Assembly: GCF_000980895.1 (NCBI RefSeq)
Contig: NZ_LAZX01000094.1
Location: forward strand, 372,001 to 436,000
Direction of reading: 5' to 3'
DNA: 64,000 nucleotides
Source: Sphingomonas sp. Ag1
Lineage (GTDB): Bacteria > Pseudomonadota > Alphaproteobacteria > Sphingomonadales > Sphingomonadaceae
Shown here piece by piece: positions 26,077-33,895 of this stretch. The position numbers were made by a program, and so were the translations under genes. Each line of letters begins with the position of its first letter. Within the stretch, counting starts at the first letter, position 1. The notes under the pieces are model-generated. The model saw nothing but the letters and a program-made list of their open reading frames with translations. It made no database searches and was not told the origin of the DNA.

Positions 26077-26248
26077 CGGCAATCCGCTGCTCCGCGCGCA
26101 CCAGCGTAGCAAGTGGATGGCGATGGGCCGGCTGACCACGCAAGGCTCCAATGATACGGTCCATTCGCGGCGCAATCGTCACTACAAGCGCGTAGATCGA
26201 CACTCCCAACGTTCCGGCAAAGACAGCGAAACTCAGTACCGTTACCAT
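26015..26248 (-). CDS. Small single-pass membrane protein, unknown function
   Basis: The 77-aa frame starts at ATG 26248 with an excellent GGAGG box eight bases upstream. The first 25 residues form one hydrophobic helix (VLSFAVFAGTLGVSIYALVV). The remaining 50 residues are basic, with many Arg, and probably stay in the cytoplasm. The C-terminal 20 residues are encoded opposite the end of pssA. No family was recognised. The ribosome-binding site and the orderly helix make it more credible than a chance frame; the Ser/Ala-rich C-terminus is weaker. Confidence 0.6.
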   Translation of the reverse strand: MVTVLSFAVFAGTLGVSIYALVVTIAPRMDRIIGALRGQPAHRHPLATLVRAEQRIAVRRWAATPVRSSPSSSRAAA

Positions 26249-26574
26249 TGCTCGCCTCCAACTCGACTTGCGAACCGTGGGCCATAAACCGCTGGAAACA
26301 CGCCTCGTTCCGATCCTAGTCCGCCACGGGACAACAATTGGACCAACGAAGCGCTCGTTTCATCTCGGGCCGCCGTTGCGTTCACTCTATGTTCAACACG
26401 CTTGTTCCACTCCTGTTCTACTTCGTCAAGTGGACATTGCCCTTGCATCTTCCGGCCTTTGGCGCTAACCGCGCGGCCTCAACTCCGCATGGGAAGCATC
26501 AAACCACCGGTGTGCCGGCCTTTCAGGCTCGCACCAGCCGCTTCCCAGAGGCCTAACCGGAAGGAAGAATGATC
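26249..26574. other. Intergenic region upstream of rpsB
   Basis: About 326 bases separate the small - strand gene from rpsB. They should hold the rpsB promoter and leader and the divergent promoter of the small gene. No clear sigma-70 pair, riboswitch or convincing hairpin could be recognised by eye. A 68-codon frame on the - strand (26242-26448) is open here, but it has no recognisable ribosome-binding site or domain and is not called. Ribosomal-protein autoregulation in the rpsB leader is possible but not shown. Confidence 0.5.
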
Positions 26575-27381
26575 ATGGCGGCACCTGTCGTCTCGATGCA
26601 GCAACTCATTGAAACCGGCGCGCACTTCGGCCACCAGACTCACCGCTGGAACCCGAAGATGAAGCCGTATCTGTTCGGCGATCGCAACGGCGTTCACATC
26701 ATCGACCTGTCGCAGACGGTGCCGCTTTTCGCACGCGCGCTGGAGTTCATCAGCTCGACCGTCGCGTCGGGTGGCAAGGTTCTGTTCGTCGGCACCAAGC
26801 GCCAGGCGCAGGAGCCGGTCGCAGAAGCAGCGCGCCGCTCGGGTCAGCATTTCGTCAACCATCGCTGGCTGGGGGGCATGCTCACCAACTGGAAGACGAT
26901 TTCTAACTCGATCAAGCGCTTGAAGGCGCTCGAAGAGCAGCTGTCGGGCGACACGCATGGCCTGACCAAGAAGGAAGTGCTGCAACTCACCCGTGAGCGC
27001 GACAAGCTCGAAATGAGCCTGGGTGGCATTCGCGACATGGGCGGCATTCCCGACATCATGTTCGTGATCGACGCGAACAAGGAAGAGCTGGCGATCAAGG
27101 AAGCCAACACGCTGGGTATCCCGGTGGTGGCGATCCTCGACTCGAACGTCTCGCCTGACGGCATTGCCTTCCCGGTTCCCGCCAATGACGACGCTGCGCG
27201 CGCCATCCGTCTGTATTGCGAGGCAGTGGCGATCGCCGCGACCCGCGGCAACGCGGAGCAGCAGCGCCGTGGTGGTGCGGACCTGGGCGCCATGGCTGAG
27301 CCGCCGGCCGAGGAATCGCTGGGCAGCGATCCGGTCGTGCCTGCCGCTGCCACCGAAGAGTCGCGCCAGATCGACGCATAA
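26575..27381 (+). CDS. rpsB: 30S ribosomal protein S2
   Basis: The 268-aa ribosomal protein has the family N-terminus [22 protein letters not shown], the [13 protein letters not shown] segment and the late [12 protein letters not shown] motif. ATG 26575 is preferred over ATG 26569 because AAGGAAG (26561-26567) is seven bases before it. The C-terminus extends about 35 residues beyond the conserved core as an acidic, Ala/Pro-rich tail, common in alphaproteobacteria. tsf follows 162 bp downstream, the usual partner. Confidence 0.98.
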   Translation: MAAPVVSMQQLIETGAHFGHQTHRWNPKMKPYLFGDRNGVHIIDLSQTVPLFARALEFISSTVASGGKVLFVGTKRQAQEPVAEAARRSGQHFVNHRWLGGMLTNWKTISNSIKRLKALEEQLSGDTHGLTKKEVLQLTRERDKLEMSLGGIRDMGGIPDIMFVIDANKEELAIKEANTLGIPVVAILDSNVSPDGIAFPVPANDDAARAIRLYCEAVAIAATRGNAEQQRRGGADLGAMAEPPAEESLGSDPVVPAAATEESRQIDA

Positions 27382-27543
27382 GCGTCAGCTTCGGCAAGCT
27401 TTTCACCGTTCGTGCCGGGCTTGTCGGGGCACCATCCTTCCTTCGCTGTGCGGCGCAGATAGATGGCACTTCGACAGGTCCGGACGAACGGGTTTTCATA
27501 TGAGCTGATCCTGCCGACGGGATCGATAAAGAGGACTAGGACG

Positions 27544-28497
27544 ATGGCCGATATCACGGCAGCAATGGTCAAGGAGCTGCGCGAAAAGAGCGGCGCCGGC
27601 ATGATGGACTGCAAGAAGGCGCTCAACGAGACCGGCGGCGACATGGACGCGGCGATGGACTGGCTGCGCACCAAGGGCCTCGCCGCAGCGGCGAAGAAGT
27701 CCAGCCGGACGGCAGCCGAAGGTCTGGTCGGAATCGCGGTTCGTGGCACCAAGGGCGCTGCGGTCGAGGTGAACTCGGAGACGGACTTCGTCGCCAAGAA
27801 CGACCAGTTCCAGCAGTTCGTCCGCGAAGTGACGGAAATCGCGCTAGCGACCGGCGGCGACGTCGAGGCGCTCAAGGGCGAGAAGATGCCGAGCGGCAAG
27901 ACGGTCGACGAGGTTCTGACGAACAACGTCGCGACCATCGGCGAGAATCAGTCGCTTCGTCGCGCAAAGACGCTCGAAGTGTCGAAGGGCGCTGTCGTCG
28001 GCTACGTCCACAATCAGCAGGCACCTGGCCTGGGCAAGATCGGCGTGCTCGTCGCGCTGGAGAGCGAAGCGGCCCATGACGTCCTTCAGGCTCTCGGCAA
28101 GCAGCTGGCGATGCACGTCGCCGCCGCTTTCCCGAAGGCGCTGAACGAAGAGGATCTCGACGAGGCGGAAATCGAACGCGAGCGCGCCATCGCGGCCGAG
28201 AAGGCAGGCGAGAGCGGCAAGCCGGCCGACATCATCGCCAAGATGGTGGAAGGCTCGATCGCCAAGTACCGCAAGGAGCACGCGCTGGTCAGCCAGCTGT
28301 TCGTGATGGACGGCAAGACCAAGATCAGCGACGTCGTGGCAAAGGCTGGAAAGGACGCCGGCACCCCGATCGTGCTGAAGGACTATGTCCGCTTCCAGCT
28401 TGGTGAAGGCATCGAGAAGGAAGCATCTGACTTCGCTGCCGAAGTCGCTGCAGCCTCGGGTGTGCCGCAGAGCAAGCAGGCCGAACCGGCCGCCTGA
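27544..28497 (+). CDS. tsf: Translation elongation factor Ts
   Basis: The 317-aa guanine nucleotide exchange factor for EF-Tu has the N-terminal UBA-like domain ([19 protein letters not shown]) and the core motif [11 protein letters not shown] near residue 80. Length is slightly above the E. coli protein (283 aa), typical of alphaproteobacteria. The frame is open from 27463, but ATG 27544 gives the family start and has GAGGA upstream. A pair of hairpins lies between tsf and pyrH. Confidence 0.98.
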   Translation: MADITAAMVKELREKSGAGMMDCKKALNETGGDMDAAMDWLRTKGLAAAAKKSSRTAAEGLVGIAVRGTKGAAVEVNSETDFVAKNDQFQQFVREVTEIALATGGDVEALKGEKMPSGKTVDEVLTNNVATIGENQSLRRAKTLEVSKGAVVGYVHNQQAPGLGKIGVLVALESEAAHDVLQALGKQLAMHVAAAFPKALNEEDLDEAEIERERAIAAEKAGESGKPADIIAKMVEGSIAKYRKEHALVSQLFVMDGKTKISDVVAKAGKDAGTPIVLKDYVRFQLGEGIEKEASDFAAEVAAASGVPQSKQAEPAA

Positions 28498-28511
28498 TAG
28501 CGCGATCTGAC

Positions 28512-28542
28512 GGCCGTTCCGCTGAAAAGCGAGTGAACGGCC
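28512..28542. other. GAAA-tetraloop hairpin downstream of tsf
   Basis: GGCCGTTC (28512-28519) pairs with GAACGGCC (28535-28542). Inside it CGCT (28520-28523) pairs with AGCG (28528-28531) around a GAAA tetraloop, leaving a 3-nt bulge. There is no T-tract. It could protect the tsf 3' end or mark an RNA-processing site. Confidence 0.4.
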
Positions 28543-28555
28543 ATCATTCGGGTTC

Positions 28556-28608
28556 GCCCGCCGCTGGCTTGCTCTCATGGAGCAGGCGGCGGCGGGCGGC
28601 CCGATTTT
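28556..28608 (+). terminator. Candidate terminator between tsf and pyrH
   Basis: GCCCGCCGC (28556-28564) pairs with GCGGCGGGC (28589-28597). The inner arms TGCTC (28570-28574) and GAGCA (28580-28584) extend the stem. GGCCCGATTTTC follows. It suggests that pyrH-frr and later genes have their own promoter, at least in part. Confidence 0.45.
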
Positions 28609-28708
28609 CGTTTCCGCCGTCACCACTCTCGCCAGCGACACAGTGGTTGCGAGCCTGCAATCGCATCCCTAAGGTCCGCTCCGCTCTTCCCAAGTCACAT
28701 CGGAACCC

Positions 28709-29452
28709 ATGACCAGTCCCACGTACAAGCGTATCCTCCTGAAACTCTCGGGTGAGGTGTTGATGGGGCCGGACGGGGTGTCCATCGATCCGACGGTGAC
28801 GGCCCGGGTTGCCGAGGAAATCGCTGACGTGAAGGCGGAAGGGTATGAGCTGTGCGTCGTCGTTGGCGGCGGCAACATCTTCCGGGGGCTTGCCGCGGCA
28901 GCGCAAGGGTTCGAGCGCGCAACGGCTGATTATATGGGCATGCTTGCTACGGTCATGAATGCCCTCGCGGTGCAGAACGCCCTTGAGCAGATCGGTGTCG
29001 ACACCCGCGTGCAATCGGCGATCCCGATGCAGTCAGTGTGCGAGCCCTTCATCCGGCGACGCGCCGTTCGCCACCTGGAGAAGAACCGGGTTGTGATCTT
29101 CGCCGCCGGTGTTGGGTCGCCCTTCTTCACTACCGACAGCGGCGCCGCCCTGCGCGCTGCCGAGATGAACTGCGATGCTCTCTTCAAGGGTACCAGCGTC
29201 GACGGCATTTACGATGCGGATCCCAAGAAGGTCGCCGGCGCATCGCGGTACGAGACGATCTCGTACAACAATGTCTTGTCCAAGAACCTGAAGGTGATGG
29301 ACGCTAGCGCGGTCGCCTTGTGCCGCGATTCCAACATTCCGATCGTCGTGTTCAATATCCGGGAGCATGGCAATTTCGCTGCCGTGCTGCGAGGTGAGGG
29401 CGTATCGACGATCGTCACCAACGAACAGGAGATGATCGATGCCCGCGTATAA
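28709..29452 (+). CDS. pyrH: UMP kinase
   Basis: The 247-aa cytoplasmic enzyme of the amino acid kinase family makes UDP from UMP and [22 protein letters not shown], the [14 protein letters not shown] segment and [12 protein letters not shown] mark the hexameric bacterial UMP kinase. Length is as usual (about 240). The 3' end overlaps frr by 14 bp, so coupled translation is likely. Confidence 0.98.
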   Translation: MTSPTYKRILLKLSGEVLMGPDGVSIDPTVTARVAEEIADVKAEGYELCVVVGGGNIFRGLAAAAQGFERATADYMGMLATVMNALAVQNALEQIGVDTRVQSAIPMQSVCEPFIRRRAVRHLEKNRVVIFAAGVGSPFFTTDSGAALRAAEMNCDALFKGTSVDGIYDADPKKVAGASRYETISYNNVLSKNLKVMDASAVALCRDSNIPIVVFNIREHGNFAAVLRGEGVSTIVTNEQEMIDARV

Positions 29453-29996
29453 CAAGGCGGACCTCGAGCGCCGCATGGCCGGTGCCGTTGAAGCCCTGAA
29501 GAGCGATCTGGCAGGTCTTCGCACTGGGCGTGCGTCCACCGCTTTGCTCGACCCTGTGACGGTCGAGGTCTACGGTTCGCACATGCCGCTGAACCAGGTG
29601 GCCACCGTGTCGGTGCCCGAACCCCGGATGCTCAGCGTGCAGGTGTGGGACAAGAGCAACGTCGGTCCCGTTGAAAAGGCGATCCGTTCGGCTGGCCTTG
29701 GCCTCAACCCGATCAACGATGGCACCACGCTGCGCCTGCCGATCCCCGACCTTACCGAAGAACGCCGCAAGGAACTCGCCAAGCTGGCCGGCTCTTACTC
29801 GGAGAAGGCCAAGGTTGCCGTGCGCAACGTCCGCCGCGACGGCATGGACAACCTGAAGACGGACGAGAAGAAGGGCGTCTTCGGGGAGGACGAGCGCAAG
29901 CGACACGAGACTGAGGTGCAGAAGCTGACAGACGCGACGATCGCCGAGATCGATGTGGCGGCGAGCGCGAAGGAAAAGGAAATCCTCGGAAAGTGA
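29439..29996 (+). CDS. frr: Ribosome recycling factor
   Basis: The 185-aa factor splits post-termination ribosomes with EF-G. The conserved segments [20 protein letters not shown], the [21 protein letters not shown] core and the late [10 protein letters not shown] helix are all present. The start lies inside the pyrH end. The three-helix bundle is complete at the usual length. Confidence 0.98.
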   Translation: MPAYNKADLERRMAGAVEALKSDLAGLRTGRASTALLDPVTVEVYGSHMPLNQVATVSVPEPRMLSVQVWDKSNVGPVEKAIRSAGLGLNPINDGTTLRLPIPDLTEERRKELAKLAGSYSEKAKVAVRNVRRDGMDNLKTDEKKGVFGEDERKRHETEVQKLTDATIAEIDVAASAKEKEILGK

Positions 29997-30069
29997 CGGG
30001 CCTGCAGCGTCTGCTGTTGGGGGCGTGCAGGGGGCATGCCTCTGCCGCCCGAGCGTCGGGGACGTCGCG

Positions 30070-30789
30070 GTGAGCGTCGCGCCTGTCCTCGCGAGCGGAA
30101 GGACGGCTCCGTTGCCGCGCCACGTTGCCATCATCATGGATGGCAATGGCCGTTGGGCGAAGAAGCGGCTTCTGCCGCGTGCTGCCGGCCACAAGGCAGG
30201 GGTCGAGGCCGTGCGCCGTGTGACTCGCCATGCTCGTGCGATCGGCATCGAGGCGCTGACCATCTACGCCTTCTCGTCGGAGAACTGGCGACGGCCGGCT
30301 GAAGAGGTGGGCGACCTCATGGGTCTGCTCAGGCTGTTCATCCGCAGTGATCTCGCCGAGCTGATCCGCGAGAATGTGCGGCTGAAAATCCTGGGTGATT
30401 ACCGCAAATTTCCCAGCGACGTGGTTGCATTGATCGACGACGCCGTCGCGCGCTGCAAGGCGAACACTGGCCCCGTGCTAGCGATTGCGCTCAATTATGG
30501 TGCGCAGGCAGAACTGGTGCGCGCCGCACGCCGCCTGGCGGAACACAAGGCTCCTGAAGAGATTGACGCAGCCGCGATCGAGGCGGAGTTGGAAACCCGC
30601 GACCTTCCACCACTCGACCTGCTGATCCGGACGTCCGGCGAGCATCGGCTGTCCAATTTCCTGCTGTGGCAGGCGGCCTATGCCGAGCTGCTGTTCGTGG
30701 ACACGCTCTGGCCCGATTTCGGCCCGGCCGATCTGGACGCGGCCGTCGCCGCCTTCGGCAATCGGCAGCGGCGGTTTGGCGGGTTGTGA
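30070..30789 (+). CDS. uppS: Undecaprenyl diphosphate synthase
   Basis: The 239-aa cis-prenyltransferase makes the C55 lipid carrier for peptidoglycan and other envelope glycans. The catalytic start HVAIIMDGNGRWAKKR, the YAFSSENWRRP segment and LLIRTSGEHRLSNFLLWQ are all present. The frame is open to 29953 within frr, but GTG 30070 with GGGGAC eight bases upstream gives the family length. The gene overlaps cdsA by 4 bp (GTGA). Confidence 0.95.
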   Translation: MSVAPVLASGRTAPLPRHVAIIMDGNGRWAKKRLLPRAAGHKAGVEAVRRVTRHARAIGIEALTIYAFSSENWRRPAEEVGDLMGLLRLFIRSDLAELIRENVRLKILGDYRKFPSDVVALIDDAVARCKANTGPVLAIALNYGAQAELVRAARRLAEHKAPEEIDAAAIEAELETRDLPPLDLLIRTSGEHRLSNFLLWQAAYAELLFVDTLWPDFGPADLDAAVAAFGNRQRRFGGL

Positions 30790-31592
30790 CGACCCCCGAC
30801 GCGAAGCTGCGAACGCCGTCCAATCTGCGGATGCGGATGATCGCGAGCGTGGTCATGATTGCGGTGGCCAGCATGGCATTGCTGTTCGGCGACATTGCAT
30901 TTTGGCTGCTGGCGGTGGTCATCTCGTTGTTCATGATGGCGGAGTGGTCGGATCTGCAGAAAGCGACCGCGCGCGAGAAGCGCCTGGCGCAATATAGCCT
31001 GTCTGTCCCACTGGCGGTGATGGCGCCTGCCACCCTGGTGTTGGAAGTGCACGACTTCTTCGCCTTGGGGCTTCTGGTCGGGGCGGCGTTCTTCGTCGCC
31101 ATCGTGACCCGCCGACGGTCGCTGGCGCAGGGGGTGATCTACTGCGGGTTGCCGGTGCTGGCCCTCATCTTTCTGCGACGCCAGGATGAGGGGTTGCTAT
31201 GGGCATTCTGGGCATTGTCGCTCGTCTGGGCGACGGATATCGGCGCGTTCTTCGCCGGTCGCTCGATCGGCGGACCGAAGCTTGCGCCGAAGCTCTCGCC
31301 GAACAAGACATGGGCCGGGCTGATCGGTGGCATTGTCGCGGCGAGCCTGCTGGCCATTGTGCTTCACGTCCAATATGGTCTGCCATGGCGGATGACGCTT
31401 GCTACGCCGTTCCTGGCGGTTCTTGCGCAGGGAGGCGATCTATATGAAAGTTGGCTCAAAAGGCGTGCGGGCGTGAAGGATTCCGGAAACATCCTGCCTG
31501 GCCACGGCGGGCTGCTGGATCGGCTCGATGGTGTCGTGCCGGTCGCGCCTGTCGCAGCTCTCCTCGTCGTGGCGCCGTACCTTTACCGATGA
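30786..31592 (+). CDS. cdsA: Phosphatidate cytidylyltransferase
   Basis: The 268-aa polytopic inner-membrane enzyme makes CDP-diacylglycerol from phosphatidate and CTP, supplying pssA and other phospholipid pathways. The family signature is clear: SPNKTWAGLIGG in the middle and the GDLYESWLKR...KDSGNILPGHGGLLDRLD region at the C-terminus. The start is GTG 30786, overlapping the uppS stop, and the end overlaps dxr by 4 bp. Confidence 0.95.
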   Translation: MTTPDAKLRTPSNLRMRMIASVVMIAVASMALLFGDIAFWLLAVVISLFMMAEWSDLQKATAREKRLAQYSLSVPLAVMAPATLVLEVHDFFALGLLVGAAFFVAIVTRRRSLAQGVIYCGLPVLALIFLRRQDEGLLWAFWALSLVWATDIGAFFAGRSIGGPKLAPKLSPNKTWAGLIGGIVAASLLAIVLHVQYGLPWRMTLATPFLAVLAQGGDLYESWLKRRAGVKDSGNILPGHGGLLDRLDGVVPVAPVAALLVVAPYLYR

Positions 31593-32746
31593 AGACCGTC
31601 ACGATCCTGGGCGCCACCGGCTCGATCGGCACATCGACGCTCGACCTGCTCGAACGCTCTCCCGAGATGTTCGAAGTGGTCGCGCTCACCGCCAATTGCG
31701 ATGTCGAACGGCTGGCCGCCGCGGCTATTCGGACCAATGCCAAGCGTGCGGTCGTCGCGGACGAAAGATGCCTGACGGCCCTCAGCGATGCCTTGTCAGG
31801 GACTGGCGTCGAGGCTGCCGGCGGCGCTGCTGCCGTTGAGGAAGCAGCGTCGATGGACGCGGACATCACAGTAGCGGCAATTGTGGGCTGCGCGGGTTTG
31901 AAACCTGTCATGGCGGCGGTGGAGCAGGGCCGGACGCTGGCCCTCGCCAACAAGGAAGCGCTGGTCTCGGCCGGTGACGTGATGAACCGCGCCGTTCGAC
32001 AGAGCGGGGCAACGTTGCTGCCGGTCGACAGCGAGCATAGCGCAATTTTCCAGTGCCTCGATGCACGGATGGCGGAGCGGGTCAGCCGCATCATCCTGAC
32101 CGCCAGCGGTGGTCCGTTTCGCGATCGCTCGCTCGCGGCGATGCAGGACATCTCACCCGCGCAGGCGGTTGCGCATCCGAACTGGTCGATGGGCGCTAAG
32201 ATCTCGGTTGATTCCGCAACCATGATGAACAAGGGCCTCGAGCTGATCGAGGCGTTTCACCTGTTTCCGGTGACATCCGAACAGATCGAGATTGTCGTCC
32301 ACCGGCAGTCGGTGATCCATTCCATGGTGGAATATGTCGATGGGTCGGTGCTGGCCCAACTCGGCACGCCGGACATGCGCACGCCGATCGCCTGTGCGTT
32401 GGCGTGGCCGGACCGGATGCCGACACCTGGTGAGCGGCTCGACCTTATCAAGGTCGGGCGGCTCGATTTCGAAGCACCTGACGAGGAACGCTTTCCCGCT
32501 CTGCGCCTAGCGCGCGCCGCGCTTAATGAGGGCGGCGGGTCACCGGCCATCCTCAACGCTGCCAATGAAATTGCCGTCGCAGCGTTTCTTGGCGGCCGGA
32601 TCAGCTACCTCGAAATTGCCGCAATCGTTTCCGATACGCTTGATCGCTTCTCCCCGGCAGCGCCCGACACGCTTGAAGCGGTCCTTGAAGTCGACCGTGA
32701 GGCGAGGGTTATTGCGGAGAAGCGTGTGAAGGGACGCGCCGCTTGA
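31589..32746 (+). CDS. dxr: 1-deoxy-D-xylulose 5-phosphate reductoisomerase
   Basis: The 385-aa enzyme carries out the first committed step of the MEP isoprenoid pathway, feeding uppS and ultimately ubiquinone and carotenoids. The NADPH-binding GATGSIGTSTLDLL begins near residue 6. ANKEALVSAG, the metal-site PVDSEHSAIFQ and NWSMGAKISVDSATMMNKGLE are intact. ATG 31589 overlaps the cdsA stop (ATGA). Its end overlaps rseP through TTGA. ispDF of the same pathway lies near 59.4 kb. Confidence 0.97.
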   Translation: MKTVTILGATGSIGTSTLDLLERSPEMFEVVALTANCDVERLAAAAIRTNAKRAVVADERCLTALSDALSGTGVEAAGGAAAVEEAASMDADITVAAIVGCAGLKPVMAAVEQGRTLALANKEALVSAGDVMNRAVRQSGATLLPVDSEHSAIFQCLDARMAERVSRIILTASGGPFRDRSLAAMQDISPAQAVAHPNWSMGAKISVDSATMMNKGLELIEAFHLFPVTSEQIEIVVHRQSVIHSMVEYVDGSVLAQLGTPDMRTPIACALAWPDRMPTPGERLDLIKVGRLDFEAPDEERFPALRLARAALNEGGGSPAILNAANEIAVAAFLGGRISYLEIAAIVSDTLDRFSPAAPDTLEAVLEVDREARVIAEKRVKGRAA

Positions 32747-33876
32747 TCGAATCTCCTGGCCTGCTGCTTACGCTGCTTGCCTTCGTCCTGGTCATTGGCC
32801 CGCTCGTGTTTGTGCACGAGATGGGGCACTACCTTGCCGCGCGCTGGTTCGGTGTGAAAGCCGATGCATTCTCTATCGGTTTCGGCCGCGAAATCGCCGG
32901 CTGGACCGATCGACGCGGGACGCGATGGAAGTTCGGCTGGATGCCGCTCGGTGGGTACGTCCGCTTCGCCGGGGACATGAACGCGGTGAGCCAGCCTTCC
33001 GCCGAATGGCTCGCGCTCCCCGAAGAGGAGCGAAACCAGACGTTCCAGGCAAAGCCGGTATGGCAGCGCGCGATCATCGTAGCAGCTGGGCCAGTCGTGA
33101 ATTTCCTCTTGGCCATGCTGATCCTTGGCGGTTTTGCCATGGCCTATGGCGACACGCGGACACCGCCGGTTGTCGGCACGGTGCTGGAAAACAGCGCAGC
33201 CGCGCGGGCAGGGTTGCAACCCGGTGATCGCATTGTTCGGCTCGGCGATCGTGACATCCACGTCTTCGAGGACATGCTGTCGTACACCCGCATTCATCCG
33301 GCAGAGAAGACGACGGTCGCCTTCGAACGGAATGGTCAGGTTCAGACGCTCCCGGTCACGATCGGGGTGGACCAGCAGACCGACCGGTTCGGCAACAACT
33401 ACCGGATCGGCATGCTCGGGATCGCACGCGGCGACCGCGTCACCGTTCCCGTGAGCTTGTTCGAGGCACCGGTGGTGGCGGTTCGACGCACCGGGGAGAT
33501 CGTGTCCATGATGGTGGAAACGATCGGCCAGATCATCACCGGTCGGCGATCGGTGAAGGAATTGGGTGGGCCGCTATCGATCGCCAAGGTCTCTGGCGAA
33601 CAGATCACCCTGGGCGCGGACGCCTTCGTGTTCCTGATCGCCTTGGTGTCCATCAACCTTGGGTTCATCAACCTGCTGCCAGTTCCGATGCTGGATGGCG
33701 GACACCTGCTGTTCTATGCCATTGAGGCGGTCCGTCGTAAGCCGGTCGGGCCCGAGGTGCAGGAATGGGCATTTCGCGGAGGGCTGGCGGCAATTCTCGG
33801 CCTGATGTTGCTGGTGACCTTCAATGATCTGGGAAATTTCGGACTGTGGCAAAGTCTCGCAAGCTTGATCGGCTAA
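32743..33876 (+). CDS. rseP: Site-2 intramembrane metalloprotease RseP
   Basis: The 377-aa membrane protease cleaves anti-sigma factors or signal-peptide remnants within the membrane. The zinc site HEMGH is at residues 25-29 and the third ligand lies in the C-terminal NLLPVPMLDGGHLL. One PDZ domain (about 140-215, VLENSAAARAGLQPGDRIVR) lies between, fewer than the two of E. coli. The start is TTG 32743, overlapping the dxr stop as TTGA. bamA follows after 19 bp. Confidence 0.95.
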   Translation: MIESPGLLLTLLAFVLVIGPLVFVHEMGHYLAARWFGVKADAFSIGFGREIAGWTDRRGTRWKFGWMPLGGYVRFAGDMNAVSQPSAEWLALPEEERNQTFQAKPVWQRAIIVAAGPVVNFLLAMLILGGFAMAYGDTRTPPVVGTVLENSAAARAGLQPGDRIVRLGDRDIHVFEDMLSYTRIHPAEKTTVAFERNGQVQTLPVTIGVDQQTDRFGNNYRIGMLGIARGDRVTVPVSLFEAPVVAVRRTGEIVSMMVETIGQIITGRRSVKELGGPLSIAKVSGEQITLGADAFVFLIALVSINLGFINLLPVPMLDGGHLLFYAIEAVRRKPVGPEVQEWAFRGGLAAILGLMLLVTFNDLGNFGLWQSLASLIG

Positions 33877-33895
33877 CGATTCGAGGGCAGGGCGC

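Noticed and set aside
26242-26448. 68-codon frame on the - strand before the small pssA-overlapping gene
   Set aside because: No ribosome-binding site and no family. It overlaps the better-supported small gene by 7 bp. Kept only as part of the intergenic description.
26844-27938. 364-codon open frame on the - strand
   Set aside because: Antisense to rpsB and tsf; Ser/Ala/Pro-rich, no domain.
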